The translations under genes and the position numbers were made by a program. From JBEKTW01 sp049515655 (GTDB lineage: Bacteria > Bacteroidota > Ignavibacteria > UBA10030 > SZUA-254), in contig JBEKTW010000005.1 in NCBI GenBank assembly GCA_049515655.1, positions 62,001 to 126,000 on the forward strand: a DNA stretch of 64,000 nucleotides, read 5' to 3'. Shown here piece by piece: positions 48,582 through 57,817 of the stretch. Under the pieces are notes generated by a model, which ran no database searches, was not told the origin of the DNA, and saw only the letters and a program-made list of their open reading frames with translations. Every line of letters begins with the position of its first letter. Within the stretch, counting starts at the first letter, position 1.

Positions 48582-51413
48582 TTACTTTAACAGCAGCATC
48601 TTTTTGACGCTTACGAAACTTCCAGCACTCAACCTATAGAAATAAACACCGCTGGTGAATTTCGCCCCGTCAAACGTCACATGATATGTACCCGGGTCTT
48701 TCTTCTCATTCACGAGTGTTGCAAGTTCCTGACCGAGTACATTATATATCTTGAGCGTCACAATTCCCGCCGTAGGTATTGCATAATCAATCTTTGTTGA
48801 CGGGTTGAAAGGATTGGGATAGTTTTGCGTCAAGCGATAAACCAGCGGCAAGCCTTTCGTTTCTTTGACTGCCACAAGTGACGCCGGTCTCTCATGGTCA
48901 TAATCCCAGGCACTGTAAAATGCCGGATTGATACTTCCGAACTGGCTATGAATCGTGTACAGCGAATCTGTGTCGACGATGTTCTCGAGGTGATTATTGC
49001 CATATCCGCCCTTGCCACCCTCGTTATCACCACCGCGGACACCGAACTTAAATGTCTGCCCGACATATCCTTTCGAGCCTATGGCTGCACTTTCCGGGGC
49101 ACACTGTACCTGAAGCGTGAAGATCGTATCATTGGCCACAGCATCGCCATGAGTGCCATCGTCGTACATTTTCTTATTCGGGTTGTTCAATAACCCATAG
49201 TCCCAGTCAGTCCCCGCATTGTTCCAGCCGCCGACTGCGGGACCATTCATCCAGACTCCATACCTAGTAAGGATCGAATCTATGTTTCCTTGATGAATGT
49301 TGAACAATCCTTGAATATCATGAAGCGTGTCACCTTTCATCACCTGGTAGAAAACAGGCTTCACGTTCACTTCGTACGTTACCAGAACCTTGCGTGCGAG
49401 CAAGCGTGCATTCGGGAAGACCGGCTGGCGGCGTGCCTGGACGTAACTTGTGGCGGTGTCCAAAATGCTGAACGCCTTACTGTTGAGAACTGTAAATTGA
49501 CGGCGTTCGGCCTCAGAGGTTGTGAGACCGTTATAGTAGAAGTTGTAATAATTCTCTCTGATCTCAGAGGCGTTCTTAACCGCGTAGTACTGGTAATCGA
49601 GTGGAGACCCGATCTTCGTGATAACCGTATCTTTTCCCTGGTAGATGGAAGAGATCAGGTTTTGCATTTTCACAGGTTTCTGGCCCGCATTAGTGCTCGT
49701 CGCAAAGTACCCGGACCTAACGTAGAGCGTGTCGCCCGGCGTGAATCCGCCCGTCGAAATAGCCTTCGCCATGTCACAACGAAACGTGATAATAGCCGTG
49801 TCAGTGTTCACGCGAGCCGACGGTCTTTCATTGTTGTAGAACACCCACTGGAGCGTTGTGTCCTTTTTGCCTGTGGGAACTACAAAGGATCTGTTTGGAT
49901 GGCCCCCGAGCTCATCACGACCCCAGTCGTACCCTATGAGGAATTTGTAGTTGATTGTCTGTCCGACATTCACACTGTCTGTTGGTATACGGACTGCGCC
50001 CGACCAGAAACTTGATGCGGGAACGGTGTATCCGGCCCCGTTTGATGGGTTAGATTCCTTGGTGAGGTAGAACGTCGGCGACCAGTGAAGCTCGCCAAGG
50101 CCTTTCGAATCTCCTCCCCGGACCCCCACAGTATCAACATCATTCTTGAAACTGAAGGTGCCTGAGGTCATCGGCCCGAGCATATTCACTCTGAAATACA
50201 CTACCATCGTGTCGGCTGCGTGGTCATTCCACGGCCTGAAGTATTGCGGACGTCCGCTGGCCCCATTATTCCAAAATTCCAGCGGAAGGGTAGTATCGCC
50301 CGTCCCCACGATGAAGTAACGATTGTCTGCCGGCATGCCCGCATAGGGCGGAGTTGTGTTCTGCTCATAACCAGTGTTTCCGGGATAGATGATGGCGAAT
50401 TTATATCTCAGTGTATCATTGGTGTTCAGTGTTATCGTCTTCGACCAGTAGTCTCCCCCAATGTTCGTCATGTTGTTCACTGAATCGTTGCCCCAGGTAA
50501 TCGATACAGTGCCTGAGTTCACCAATCCGCCTCGAATCTGAACAGTTGAACCACTCACGGGCAGCGTATCAGGTACCGTGGCAGTATTCAGTATAAAGGT
50601 AACATTCTTGACAGCGGTCACCGCCGGCTTAACGACGACGGTATTGGCTTGTAATGTAACTGCACTCTGTGCCAGTGCTCTGCCATCCAGCGTGGCGCCA
50701 GTATTCATTGCAATCAATGTTTGACACAATATGACGCCCTTCATTTGGACTGTCGTTCCAAGATTAACTTGGCCGGCGACCTGCCAGAAGATGTTGGAAG
50801 ATTTCGCGCCGCCGCTTAGAGTAACAATGGCACCGTTGGCAACGGTTAGGTCTTGTGCTATCTGGAAGACCCAGACATCAGTTGCGCTGCCCGAGATAGT
50901 GACACCACCAGCGGATATCAGGACACTAGTTCCCCATTTATAGAGACCATGTCTGATGGTTTTTCCGGTAATATCCCCGGCGCCAAGATCAATAGAATCA
51001 GGCAATGTCCGTCCAGCGGCGTCGGTGTAGGCGGTTTGCATGTCGCCCACAGCCGTAGTCATCTTAGTCGGAGTTGGGGGTTTATAGTCGGCGGCATATA
51101 CCCTTCCAGTGACTAACGATGATGTCGAATATGTACTATCGACGCCCATTATTAATCCAAATCCAGTTATATATGTCGCAGCGGCTGGACTAACTCCAAT
51201 ATCTCCAGTAATTGAAGTGACTCCCGTGGTTGAGATTCCTGTTTTTGCTAGAATCGCAAAATCGCCGGCAGTCCTAAGATTGACTGCTGTCGATTGAGAC
51301 ATGGCAGCGACAGGCATTAACAAAGCAACTGTCAGTATCGCTCCGAGGAAGCGCGTCCATCGGCTTAAGACAGTCGTTGGATTTATTGTATAGATCTTCA
51401 TAAAAATCTCCAT
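48582..51413 (-). CDS. T9SS-exported protein with N-terminal DUF3494 (ice-binding-like) domain and E-set modules
   Basis: A 943-residue surface protein. After a signal peptide (FLGAILTVALLMPVAAMSQS) comes a DUF3494 domain (about 40-265: GDFAILAKTGISTTG, ITGDIGVSPAAATYITGF, SSNIFWQVAGQVNLGT). DUF3494 is the fold of microbial ice-binding proteins and also occurs in adhesins. About four E-set/carbohydrate-binding-like modules follow (QIRGGLVNSGTVSITWGND, GVRGGDSKGLGELHWSP, GVRGGDNEGGKGGYGNNHLE), then a C-terminal T9SS tail with TQNYPNPFNPSTKIDYAIP. ATG 51401 is an alternative start. A role as adhesin or starch-binding surface protein is possible; ice binding is not implied. Confidence 0.87.
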   Translation of the reverse strand: MEIFMKIYTINPTTVLSRWTRFLGAILTVALLMPVAAMSQSTAVNLRTAGDFAILAKTGISTTGVTSITGDIGVSPAAATYITGFGLIMGVDSTYSTSSLVTGRVYAADYKPPTPTKMTTAVGDMQTAYTDAAGRTLPDSIDLGAGDITGKTIRHGLYKWGTSVLISAGGVTISGSATDVWVFQIAQDLTVANGAIVTLSGGAKSSNIFWQVAGQVNLGTTVQMKGVILCQTLIAMNTGATLDGRALAQSAVTLQANTVVVKPAVTAVKNVTFILNTATVPDTLPVSGSTVQIRGGLVNSGTVSITWGNDSVNNMTNIGGDYWSKTITLNTNDTLRYKFAIIYPGNTGYEQNTTPPYAGMPADNRYFIVGTGDTTLPLEFWNNGASGRPQYFRPWNDHAADTMVVYFRVNMLGPMTSGTFSFKNDVDTVGVRGGDSKGLGELHWSPTFYLTKESNPSNGAGYTVPASSFWSGAVRIPTDSVNVGQTINYKFLIGYDWGRDELGGHPNRSFVVPTGKKDTTLQWVFYNNERPSARVNTDTAIITFRCDMAKAISTGGFTPGDTLYVRSGYFATSTNAGQKPVKMQNLISSIYQGKDTVITKIGSPLDYQYYAVKNASEIRENYYNFYYNGLTTSEAERRQFTVLNSKAFSILDTATSYVQARRQPVFPNARLLARKVLVTYEVNVKPVFYQVMKGDTLHDIQGLFNIHQGNIDSILTRYGVWMNGPAVGGWNNAGTDWDYGLLNNPNKKMYDDGTHGDAVANDTIFTLQVQCAPESAAIGSKGYVGQTFKFGVRGGDNEGGKGGYGNNHLENIVDTDSLYTIHSQFGSINPAFYSAWDYDHERPASLVAVKETKGLPLVYRLTQNYPNPFNPSTKIDYAIPTAGIVTLKIYNVLGQELATLVNEKKDPGTYHVTFDGAKFTSGVYFYRLSAGSFVSVKKMLLLK

Positions 51414-51471
51414 GAAGTTAGTGAATAATGTAGTTAGTGAAAACGAAGTACAACTTTTTCATTCTGAATAG

Positions 51472-51528
51472 CCCCGCTCATGAGAGCGGGGTATCAGTGT
51501 TCAGTCTTTGATTTGGACTTTAGTCCAA
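51472..51528 (-). repeat. Two perfect hairpins between the DUF3494 genes
   Basis: CCCCGCTC-atga-GAGCGGGG (51472-51491) and TTGGACT-tt-AGTCCAA (51513-51528) are both perfect. Neither is followed by a U-tract on the minus strand, so they are more likely repeats or RNA-stabilising structures than terminators. Confidence 0.55.
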
Positions 51529-51532
51529 CTAT

Positions 51533-52318
51533 TTACAGCGTAGGCTTTACAATAGTATTGCCTGCCAATGTTACCGCGGCAATGCGTGCTAACAATCTGC
51601 CTTCAACTGTTGCACCGGTATTCAGCGAGATTGATTGATCAGCCATGATGGTTCCCTTGAAGACAGAGGTTGTTCCAAGAGTCGCTGAGGTGCCAACCTG
51701 CCAAAAGATGTTGGAAGCTTTCGCACCGCCGCTCAGGATAACCTTGCGACCGGACGTCGTGGTAAAAGTCGACGCCATCTGTATGATGAAGACAGCATTT
51801 GCGTTCCCTTTGGCGTCAAAAGTGAGATCGCCTGATGATATTTCAAGCGAGCCGGTGGATTTATAGAGTCCGGGTGTGAGTGTCAGCCCGCCGAGATTTC
51901 CGGCAAGAAGTACTATATCTGTTGCTGTCCGTCCGGCGGCATCATTATACGCCGTTGTTAAATCGCCTTTCGCTGTCGTCATCATTGCGGGAGTTGGAAC
52001 CGCATAGTCGGATGCGTATATATTTCCGGTCACTTGAGATGATGTTGAAGATGCACCGCCCGCCGGAAGTACTAATGAAAATCCAGTGATGAAAGACCCG
52101 GCCGCCGGACTCAATCCAATATCCCCTGTGATGGCAGATGTTGGAACGTTGGAAATTAACGAACCGGCAAGAATCACAAAACCTGAGTCTGATCGAAGGT
52201 TGACAGGTGCCTGCACGGTAGTTTGAAGAGGTATGACTATCGGTGTTGTACCTACCGTAGTATTATCCTTACTGCATCCTACGATAGTGACAGCCAGTAG
52301 TAATGCTATCAGACACAT
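51533..52318 (-). CDS. DUF3494 (ice-binding-like) lipoprotein
   Basis: A 261-residue lipoprotein consisting of a short signal (MCLIALLLAVTIVGC, lipobox VGC) and a single DUF3494 domain (SGFVILAGSLISNVPTSA, ITGDIGLSPAAGSFITGF, SNIFWQVGTSATLGTTS, ARIAAVTLAGNTIV). It closely resembles the N-terminal domain of the 943-residue neighbour, so the two arose by duplication. The domain here is anchored to a membrane by lipid rather than exported by T9SS. The start ATG 52318 is the first in the open frame. Confidence 0.88.
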   Translation of the reverse strand: MCLIALLLAVTIVGCSKDNTTVGTTPIVIPLQTTVQAPVNLRSDSGFVILAGSLISNVPTSAITGDIGLSPAAGSFITGFSLVLPAGGASSTSSQVTGNIYASDYAVPTPAMMTTAKGDLTTAYNDAAGRTATDIVLLAGNLGGLTLTPGLYKSTGSLEISSGDLTFDAKGNANAVFIIQMASTFTTTSGRKVILSGGAKASNIFWQVGTSATLGTTSVFKGTIMADQSISLNTGATVEGRLLARIAAVTLAGNTIVKPTL

Positions 52319-52543
52319 AGCATTGAGTATTCTGGAATAGCTGTTGAGTTTTTGTATTCGTGTACCTTTCAGTTATAAAGTCTTGTCTCAAAGCAGTCGT
52401 TGGTGTCGCGCCGAATAGGTGCACACATTGCATTGAAACGATTACCTACGTTTGTTGTATCATTATGCTTAAAATTCTCGATGTGATAAATGTAAGTCAT
52501 GCTCATTCACTCGCCCTTACCTTGTATAACGTTATTCCCATAC

Positions 52544-52747
52544 TCAGAACTTGGTTCCGAGCGCATTGCGTCCTTGAATAAGTCTAATCAAGACAACCAC
52601 AGTGACCGCTGCCAAAAAAACGTGAATAAGCCCACTCATGGTATAAGAGGTGACGAGTCCCTGGTGAGCCTGTGCCCGTACGGTCGAGGTACTGCATATT
52701 CCCCCGGCCAACAGCACTACGAGAAAAAACAGTAACGGTCTTTTCAT
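52544..52747 (-). CDS. Small membrane protein of unknown family
   Basis: A 67-residue protein with an apparent signal peptide (MKRPLLFFLVVLLAGGICS, cleavage near VRAQA) and one further hydrophobic helix (LIHVFLAAVTVVVLIRLI). The frame is open to 52810, but the signal starts at ATG 52747. It stands alone between the lipoprotein gene and the PorV/PorQ operon. I recognise no family. Confidence 0.55.
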   Translation of the reverse strand: MKRPLLFFLVVLLAGGICSTSTVRAQAHQGLVTSYTMSGLIHVFLAAVTVVVLIRLIQGRNALGTKF

Positions 52748-52861
52748 AATGCCCTCGTAATTAGTACGTTGATGTTGGTAATATCGTGAATTAAAAACTT
52801 CGTTATCCATCCGTTTTTCAAGATCTCATGACTCTCCTTTCCAAAGATAATAACCCTTTGA

Positions 52862-53896
52862 TTAAAACGAAACTGCAATCGAGACAGAATTCAAATTGCC
52901 AAAGAAACCAAATTTCGTGAACGCATAATTCACTTCGAGGTCACCCCATCCTTCCGCCTTGGTTCGCAATCCAATTCCCAGAGAAAGGCCCTCTTGCTCG
53001 TCTTTCCCGAAGACTGACTTATATCCGCCGCGGAAGGACAACAAATTATTCCAGGCAATTTCGCTGCCCAGATTGACCGATTCTTCGTTGTCGCTCGGGC
53101 GGAGTGCATCGCCGGCAACCGTAATTCTCACCATGTTGGTTCTCAGGACGTCCATCGCAATGCCGACACGGAACAAAAGCGGCAAAGCCCAAGAATCCGT
53201 TTTCAGTGAGCCGACGAGTGCTTTATTCGACCCGGAATTCGTTGGATCGATATCTACGCGCTGGAGCAGATCTCTGCCCTCGAGCTTGAGATCCCCCCCA
53301 AAATTGGACATGGAGACACCCAAACGCATGTCATTGAACTCTGTAATGTACAACAGGCCCAAATCAAATGCAAGCGTATTCGCCGCCTCATTCCAGATAC
53401 TCTGTTGGACATACTTCAGCGACCCCCCCATTGAAAAGCGATCCGTAAATCTTCGACAGTACGAAGCCGCGATAGCAATATCTTGCGCCGACCAACGTTC
53501 GCCCGTCCCTTCGGGCTGGCTCACCGTAGTAACATCTTCTTCACCATAGTCAAGCTGGGTGAGGCTAAGTCCCACCGCGTTTTCATTCCCAAAGTTGTAC
53601 ATGAAGCCAAACCAGCGAAATGTCGTCCCCACCAGCCATTCGGAATTGGAAAAAACGAATTGAGATTTCCCTGCCTGTTGGAAGGCCCCAGGGTTCCAGT
53701 AGAGAGATGTCGCATCGTCCATCGAGGCCACATATGCGCCGCCCATGGAAATTGCCCGTGGTCCTACAGAAATACCGAGAAACTGACCGGCGGTCGTGCC
53801 TACTTTTGACTGGGCAAGGCCAATCGTATGTCCTACCAAGACCGGAAGTAGTAATCTCCAAATCTTCATCATAACAATATACCGCCGAGTCCGCAT
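52862..53896 (-). CDS. PorV/PorQ family outer-membrane beta-barrel protein
   Basis: A 344-residue barrel of the PorV/PorQ (UPF0164) type, related to FadL barrels. In the T9SS, PorV carries cargo to the attachment complex. The signal peptide MKIWRLLLPVLVGHTIGLAQ begins at ATG 53869; ATG 53872 or 53896 would add a few residues. The start motif GQFLGISVGPRAISMGGAYVA (family landmark GPRAISMGGAYVA) and YWNPGAFQQ are diagnostic. It is the last gene of an operon whose previous member ends 9 bp upstream, so it may be a dedicated partner for that large secreted protein rather than the general PorV. Confidence 0.86.
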   Translation of the reverse strand: MRTRRYIVMMKIWRLLLPVLVGHTIGLAQSKVGTTAGQFLGISVGPRAISMGGAYVASMDDATSLYWNPGAFQQAGKSQFVFSNSEWLVGTTFRWFGFMYNFGNENAVGLSLTQLDYGEEDVTTVSQPEGTGERWSAQDIAIAASYCRRFTDRFSMGGSLKYVQQSIWNEAANTLAFDLGLLYITEFNDMRLGVSMSNFGGDLKLEGRDLLQRVDIDPTNSGSNKALVGSLKTDSWALPLLFRVGIAMDVLRTNMVRITVAGDALRPSDNEESVNLGSEIAWNNLLSFRGGYKSVFGKDEQEGLSLGIGLRTKAEGWGDLEVNYAFTKFGFFGNLNSVSIAVSF

Positions 53897-53905
53897 GATT
53901 GCCCT

Positions 53906-56900
53906 CTACTTGATAATAGCTATCTTGCCAGTCCTGTTCCCGACAGGTGATTCAACAACATAGAAATAGACACCGAACGCGACGTCCAGATTTTCTTCTG
54001 TCTTGAGGTTCCATGACACGGTTCCGTCCTCAATGTTTCCGTCCTGGTACAGCGTCACCACGTGGTCACCCCGCGCAGTGAAAATGCTTATCTTCGAGCT
54101 CGCCGGCAGATGGATGAAATCGATCTTCCGCGTTCCCCGGCCACTCGTAATACCAGGATTCAACGGCGGCTCAAAGCTCGCTGCGGTAACGTAGGGATTC
54201 GGAACAACACGAATTCTTTGCAGTACCGACTGCGCGACATGATTGTCAACTCGAGGAAGTTCGGTCTTGAATTCAAATATATCTCCGTAGCGGAAGGGTT
54301 TGAAAGTTTTCAAGACTAATTTGTCACCGTCAGAGAGATTATACAAGGTATCTATTGGCTCTCCCTCTTTATTGCTAAACAGGATCGACCACGAAGGAGT
54401 GTATCCTCCCCGAGGGTTCTTGTCAAGAAAAACCAACTGGTCGAATGGCGATATCTTGCCCTTGCCGCGGTCGTTCCTATCAAAATACAGAAACTTGACA
54501 TTTGAACTGTCAGTCAAGTTGTAGATGCGGAAATTAACAGGTATCGGCGTATCGAATGGATAGTCAGGAGCGCTTGGTGGCCATAATGATGACGTGTCCA
54601 CAATCGAACTTGAGAATCGAATTTCATAATCTGCCGGTTTTGCATAACCCGCAATGGGCGTCGAGAGGAGTGGCAGGTCAGCAGCCGAAAACCCGTAGAG
54701 ATAGGGATTTGAGTAGCTTCCTTGCCATCCCGAAGACTGAGCGTCCACTTTCACGTTCCAATCATTATCGAAGACTAACTGGATCCCATCAAAGTTATCA
54801 GCCTCACTATTTTCCACCTGGAAAGGAGTCTTCTGGAGATGGGGACTCTTGAAAACCGGATAGTAGGAGAACGTAATACCATACTCGCCCGCGGCCAAAC
54901 TGCCCGGAGAGGAACCGCGGATCGAGCCCCTCACGGCATCGAGTATGTAACGGTTCGCGGCGACGACATTCCCCCCTTGATCCTTCACCGTCACGGTCGA
55001 TGGGATGAGATTCTGCCGCGGCAGCGGTACGCTGATCGTATCTTCGCCGAGAAACGTTCCCGCTATCTGATTAAGGTCTCGCACAGAATAGAATGATGTT
55101 ATCCGGCTCCATTCCGAAGAATCTGCCGCATCAACCAGTCCATTCCGATTGTTGTCAACGCTGTCTACCTGGGTATCGAGGAACTCAATCCGATATCTGT
55201 GGTCTGTCAGTTGCCGCTCATCGACGATCGTGTTCGAAATGCTACCTGTAGCAGGTCCCGCAGTATGGTTAAAATGCGTAGTGTCTGCTATCGGTCTCAC
55301 GTAGCCGGCAACCTGTCCATTGGGCGTCACTACCGCCACGTTGATGTCCTTGCTATCGATTTCCCCGCTACTGGCAAGCCGGATGGATTTTGTATTCTCG
55401 GCAGGGAAGATACCAAGGTTTTCATCTCCAAAACTGTAGGCAACAACAGCATAGAAATAGCGCCTGCCATTATCGACGCTGCGGTCCACATACGTATGTG
55501 CCAGTCCCCCATCATCTCCAAGGTAGAAGGAGTAACCCGCTGCATCCTGGTAGATATCCCCTGTTGCCCGGAAGTACCCGGTAATTCCATCCTTGAGGTC
55601 AAATTGCGCAAGCGGTTGGTATCCCCGAGGAGTCCCACTCGCATCTGTGATCGTGAAGATATCGCTGAAGTCCGGGTCGGTTGACCTGTAGACTTTGTAT
55701 CCCTCGAATGTTTTTATACGAAGCACAGGATCGACGGACGATTCGGCGACACGATCCCAGTACAATGTCACCTGGTGATCCCCCGGTACCGCTGTCAGCG
55801 TCGGCGGACTTGGAGGCTGGGGAAACTGGTAGTTCGCATCATAGATTTTCTGGACAGTCTTCTTGTTCTTCAAGAGGTCGGCGATTTCGACATCCCATGG
55901 CGTTCCTTTGCCATTCTTGCCACCTCCGTAGACCAGAGCGATAGAAAACCTTTCTGATGAATGCGCAAGGAGCGGGAAATACCCGGAACCGTAGATAAAA
56001 TCCCCATCTTCACCACTGGTGGGGTAGCTCTTTCCTGCCTCGGCAACGTAGTTGATTGACGGAGGCACGTCGAAATAGCCGGGAGCGAGATCATTCCAAA
56101 GCTCTTCCTTATCTCCGAGGCGAATTTTACCCGCAGGCGTGAAGTAGTAAAAACTTGTCAGTCCAATTTGGTCTGATTCATTGACATCGGTCTTGTCGAT
56201 GTGCGGCTCGCCTGGTAAATCAAGGTTGCTCGGATTGCAGTGAGGATCGTACCCTGAGGTGGGCTTGCCGTCTCCTTCCCCGCAATCCGGTCCTGGATAG
56301 TCGACTGCTGTCGGTCCGATACCATCGATGCCGACGTCGTCATTCTTGATATCCCAATTCTGATTATTGTCAATGAGGTCATCCCTCTTTTCGTCGATCA
56401 TGCTGTACGGACTCGTCCCAACATTGTTCTTGTAGTCAACATGGCGAACGGGTCTGTAGACGTCAAAGAGCACTTGATGGGGCGGATTATGGTTGACTTT
56501 ATATTGACGATAATGAACAAACTGGTTCTCGTCGATTAATCCATTGAAATTGTTGTCAATGCCATCGTAAGCATTCCTGTTGATTGATTGATTGCCCGCA
56601 TAATCCAAGACGACGTTACCTTCAACGAGCTTCGTCTTGCCGGGATAGAGCCAGATAGAATCGCGCATCCCCCGTGTCCACGCTTTGAACGAATCAGCGC
56701 TTGGGACAGTGAACAGGATACGGCTGAAGTCATTGCGAATAGACACGAGTTTCATGCCCGCTGTGATAAGCACAGAATCGAAATCAGATGCCGAGAACTG
56801 CGGCGCCAGCCTTCCGAGGGCAGAGGAGTCAGCATCTCCGTCGTTATCAATGCCGTCAAAGGGATTTCCCGGGCTCTCGAGAAATGCATAGCCGACCAAC

Positions 56901-57817
56901 CCATCTGCGTTGCCCACCCATCGTGGATTGCGCGTGTTGTCCTGGTCAAAATCCCCCGTGTATGTTAGATTCGTTTGAGCGTCGTAGAACGACCAATCGT
57001 CATCCCACTCTCCATTATCCGCACTGCCGGTGACACCGACGTAGGTTCCAACCAACATACCAAACACAACACGGTCATACGTGGTCGTCCCCTGGTTAGA
57101 TATTTCGTACAGCCAGAAAATGTTATCTTGTGCAAGGAATTGCGCCCATTGCAGCGCACGAACCTTCACCTGTAATGCGAGGCCATTACGTGATGGATTG
57201 GTCGAATCCGGTTTGAAGGCGATCTCGCCCGGATTATGGGAAGAGTAATTGAACCTTTCGTCATTGTTGTCATCCATAACAAAGTATGTCTCGAGGTCGG
57301 CGCTCTTTCTTTTGCCGAAGTATCCGTTCCATATCCCGTTCCATGTGGCGTCCTTGTCGGGCCAGGTGGATGGCCAGGTCGATTTGCTGTTGCTCATTGC
57401 GACGCTCTGATTCGGGGAGGGAGCGAAATATCCGGCGACAGGTTGAAAGGTCCACGGCACGCCATCGGCAGACTGGTCCGGCAAACCCGTTGGGCGCGAC
57501 ACAGGACAAGTAACGACAGAATGGAACGATGTATCGGAGGCTGCGTGACCCGCTGTGTCCGGCCACCGGTACCTCACTTCAGCCCCGACAAACGGGCTAA
57601 CATCTCCGAGGTAACCGTCGTTGTCGTTCTTCCACGCACCCCGGGGGCGTGTGTCTATCGGCTGGCCTATGACTCCCCAGTTCCCAAATACCGTACGCAC
57701 CTGGTTGCCGTTCATCACCGCTGAGCGTTGATACTGAGAACCGCTCTGACTGTGAGCGATGGTGACGCAAGCAACACCAATAAGGAGCAGCGATCTAACG
57801 CGAGCCATATGTTTCAT
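53906..57817 (-). CDS. Very large secreted protein with Asp-rich repeats and FlgD/T9SS-like C-terminus
   Basis: A 1303-residue exported protein. A signal peptide (RVRSLLLIGVACVTIAHSQ) is followed by regions with many Asp/Asn motifs likely to bind calcium (DGIDNNFNGLIDENQ, GIDNDGDADS, DNNQNWDIKNDD). A fibronectin-type segment near 690-840 (VPGDHQVTLYWDRVAESSVD) precedes the end, AFGVYFYVVESPVGNRTGKI, a FlgD-like/T9SS-like tail. It directly abuts the TonB receptor gene upstream and precedes the PorV/PorQ gene. The family is recurrent in this lineage as far as I recall, but its function is unknown. Confidence 0.8.
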   Translation of the reverse strand: MKHMARVRSLLLIGVACVTIAHSQSGSQYQRSAVMNGNQVRTVFGNWGVIGQPIDTRPRGAWKNDNDGYLGDVSPFVGAEVRYRWPDTAGHAASDTSFHSVVTCPVSRPTGLPDQSADGVPWTFQPVAGYFAPSPNQSVAMSNSKSTWPSTWPDKDATWNGIWNGYFGKRKSADLETYFVMDDNNDERFNYSSHNPGEIAFKPDSTNPSRNGLALQVKVRALQWAQFLAQDNIFWLYEISNQGTTTYDRVVFGMLVGTYVGVTGSADNGEWDDDWSFYDAQTNLTYTGDFDQDNTRNPRWVGNADGLVGYAFLESPGNPFDGIDNDGDADSSALGRLAPQFSASDFDSVLITAGMKLVSIRNDFSRILFTVPSADSFKAWTRGMRDSIWLYPGKTKLVEGNVVLDYAGNQSINRNAYDGIDNNFNGLIDENQFVHYRQYKVNHNPPHQVLFDVYRPVRHVDYKNNVGTSPYSMIDEKRDDLIDNNQNWDIKNDDVGIDGIGPTAVDYPGPDCGEGDGKPTSGYDPHCNPSNLDLPGEPHIDKTDVNESDQIGLTSFYYFTPAGKIRLGDKEELWNDLAPGYFDVPPSINYVAEAGKSYPTSGEDGDFIYGSGYFPLLAHSSERFSIALVYGGGKNGKGTPWDVEIADLLKNKKTVQKIYDANYQFPQPPSPPTLTAVPGDHQVTLYWDRVAESSVDPVLRIKTFEGYKVYRSTDPDFSDIFTITDASGTPRGYQPLAQFDLKDGITGYFRATGDIYQDAAGYSFYLGDDGGLAHTYVDRSVDNGRRYFYAVVAYSFGDENLGIFPAENTKSIRLASSGEIDSKDINVAVVTPNGQVAGYVRPIADTTHFNHTAGPATGSISNTIVDERQLTDHRYRIEFLDTQVDSVDNNRNGLVDAADSSEWSRITSFYSVRDLNQIAGTFLGEDTISVPLPRQNLIPSTVTVKDQGGNVVAANRYILDAVRGSIRGSSPGSLAAGEYGITFSYYPVFKSPHLQKTPFQVENSEADNFDGIQLVFDNDWNVKVDAQSSGWQGSYSNPYLYGFSAADLPLLSTPIAGYAKPADYEIRFSSSIVDTSSLWPPSAPDYPFDTPIPVNFRIYNLTDSSNVKFLYFDRNDRGKGKISPFDQLVFLDKNPRGGYTPSWSILFSNKEGEPIDTLYNLSDGDKLVLKTFKPFRYGDIFEFKTELPRVDNHVAQSVLQRIRVVPNPYVTAASFEPPLNPGITSGRGTRKIDFIHLPASSKISIFTARGDHVVTLYQDGNIEDGTVSWNLKTEENLDVAFGVYFYVVESPVGNRTGKIAIIK

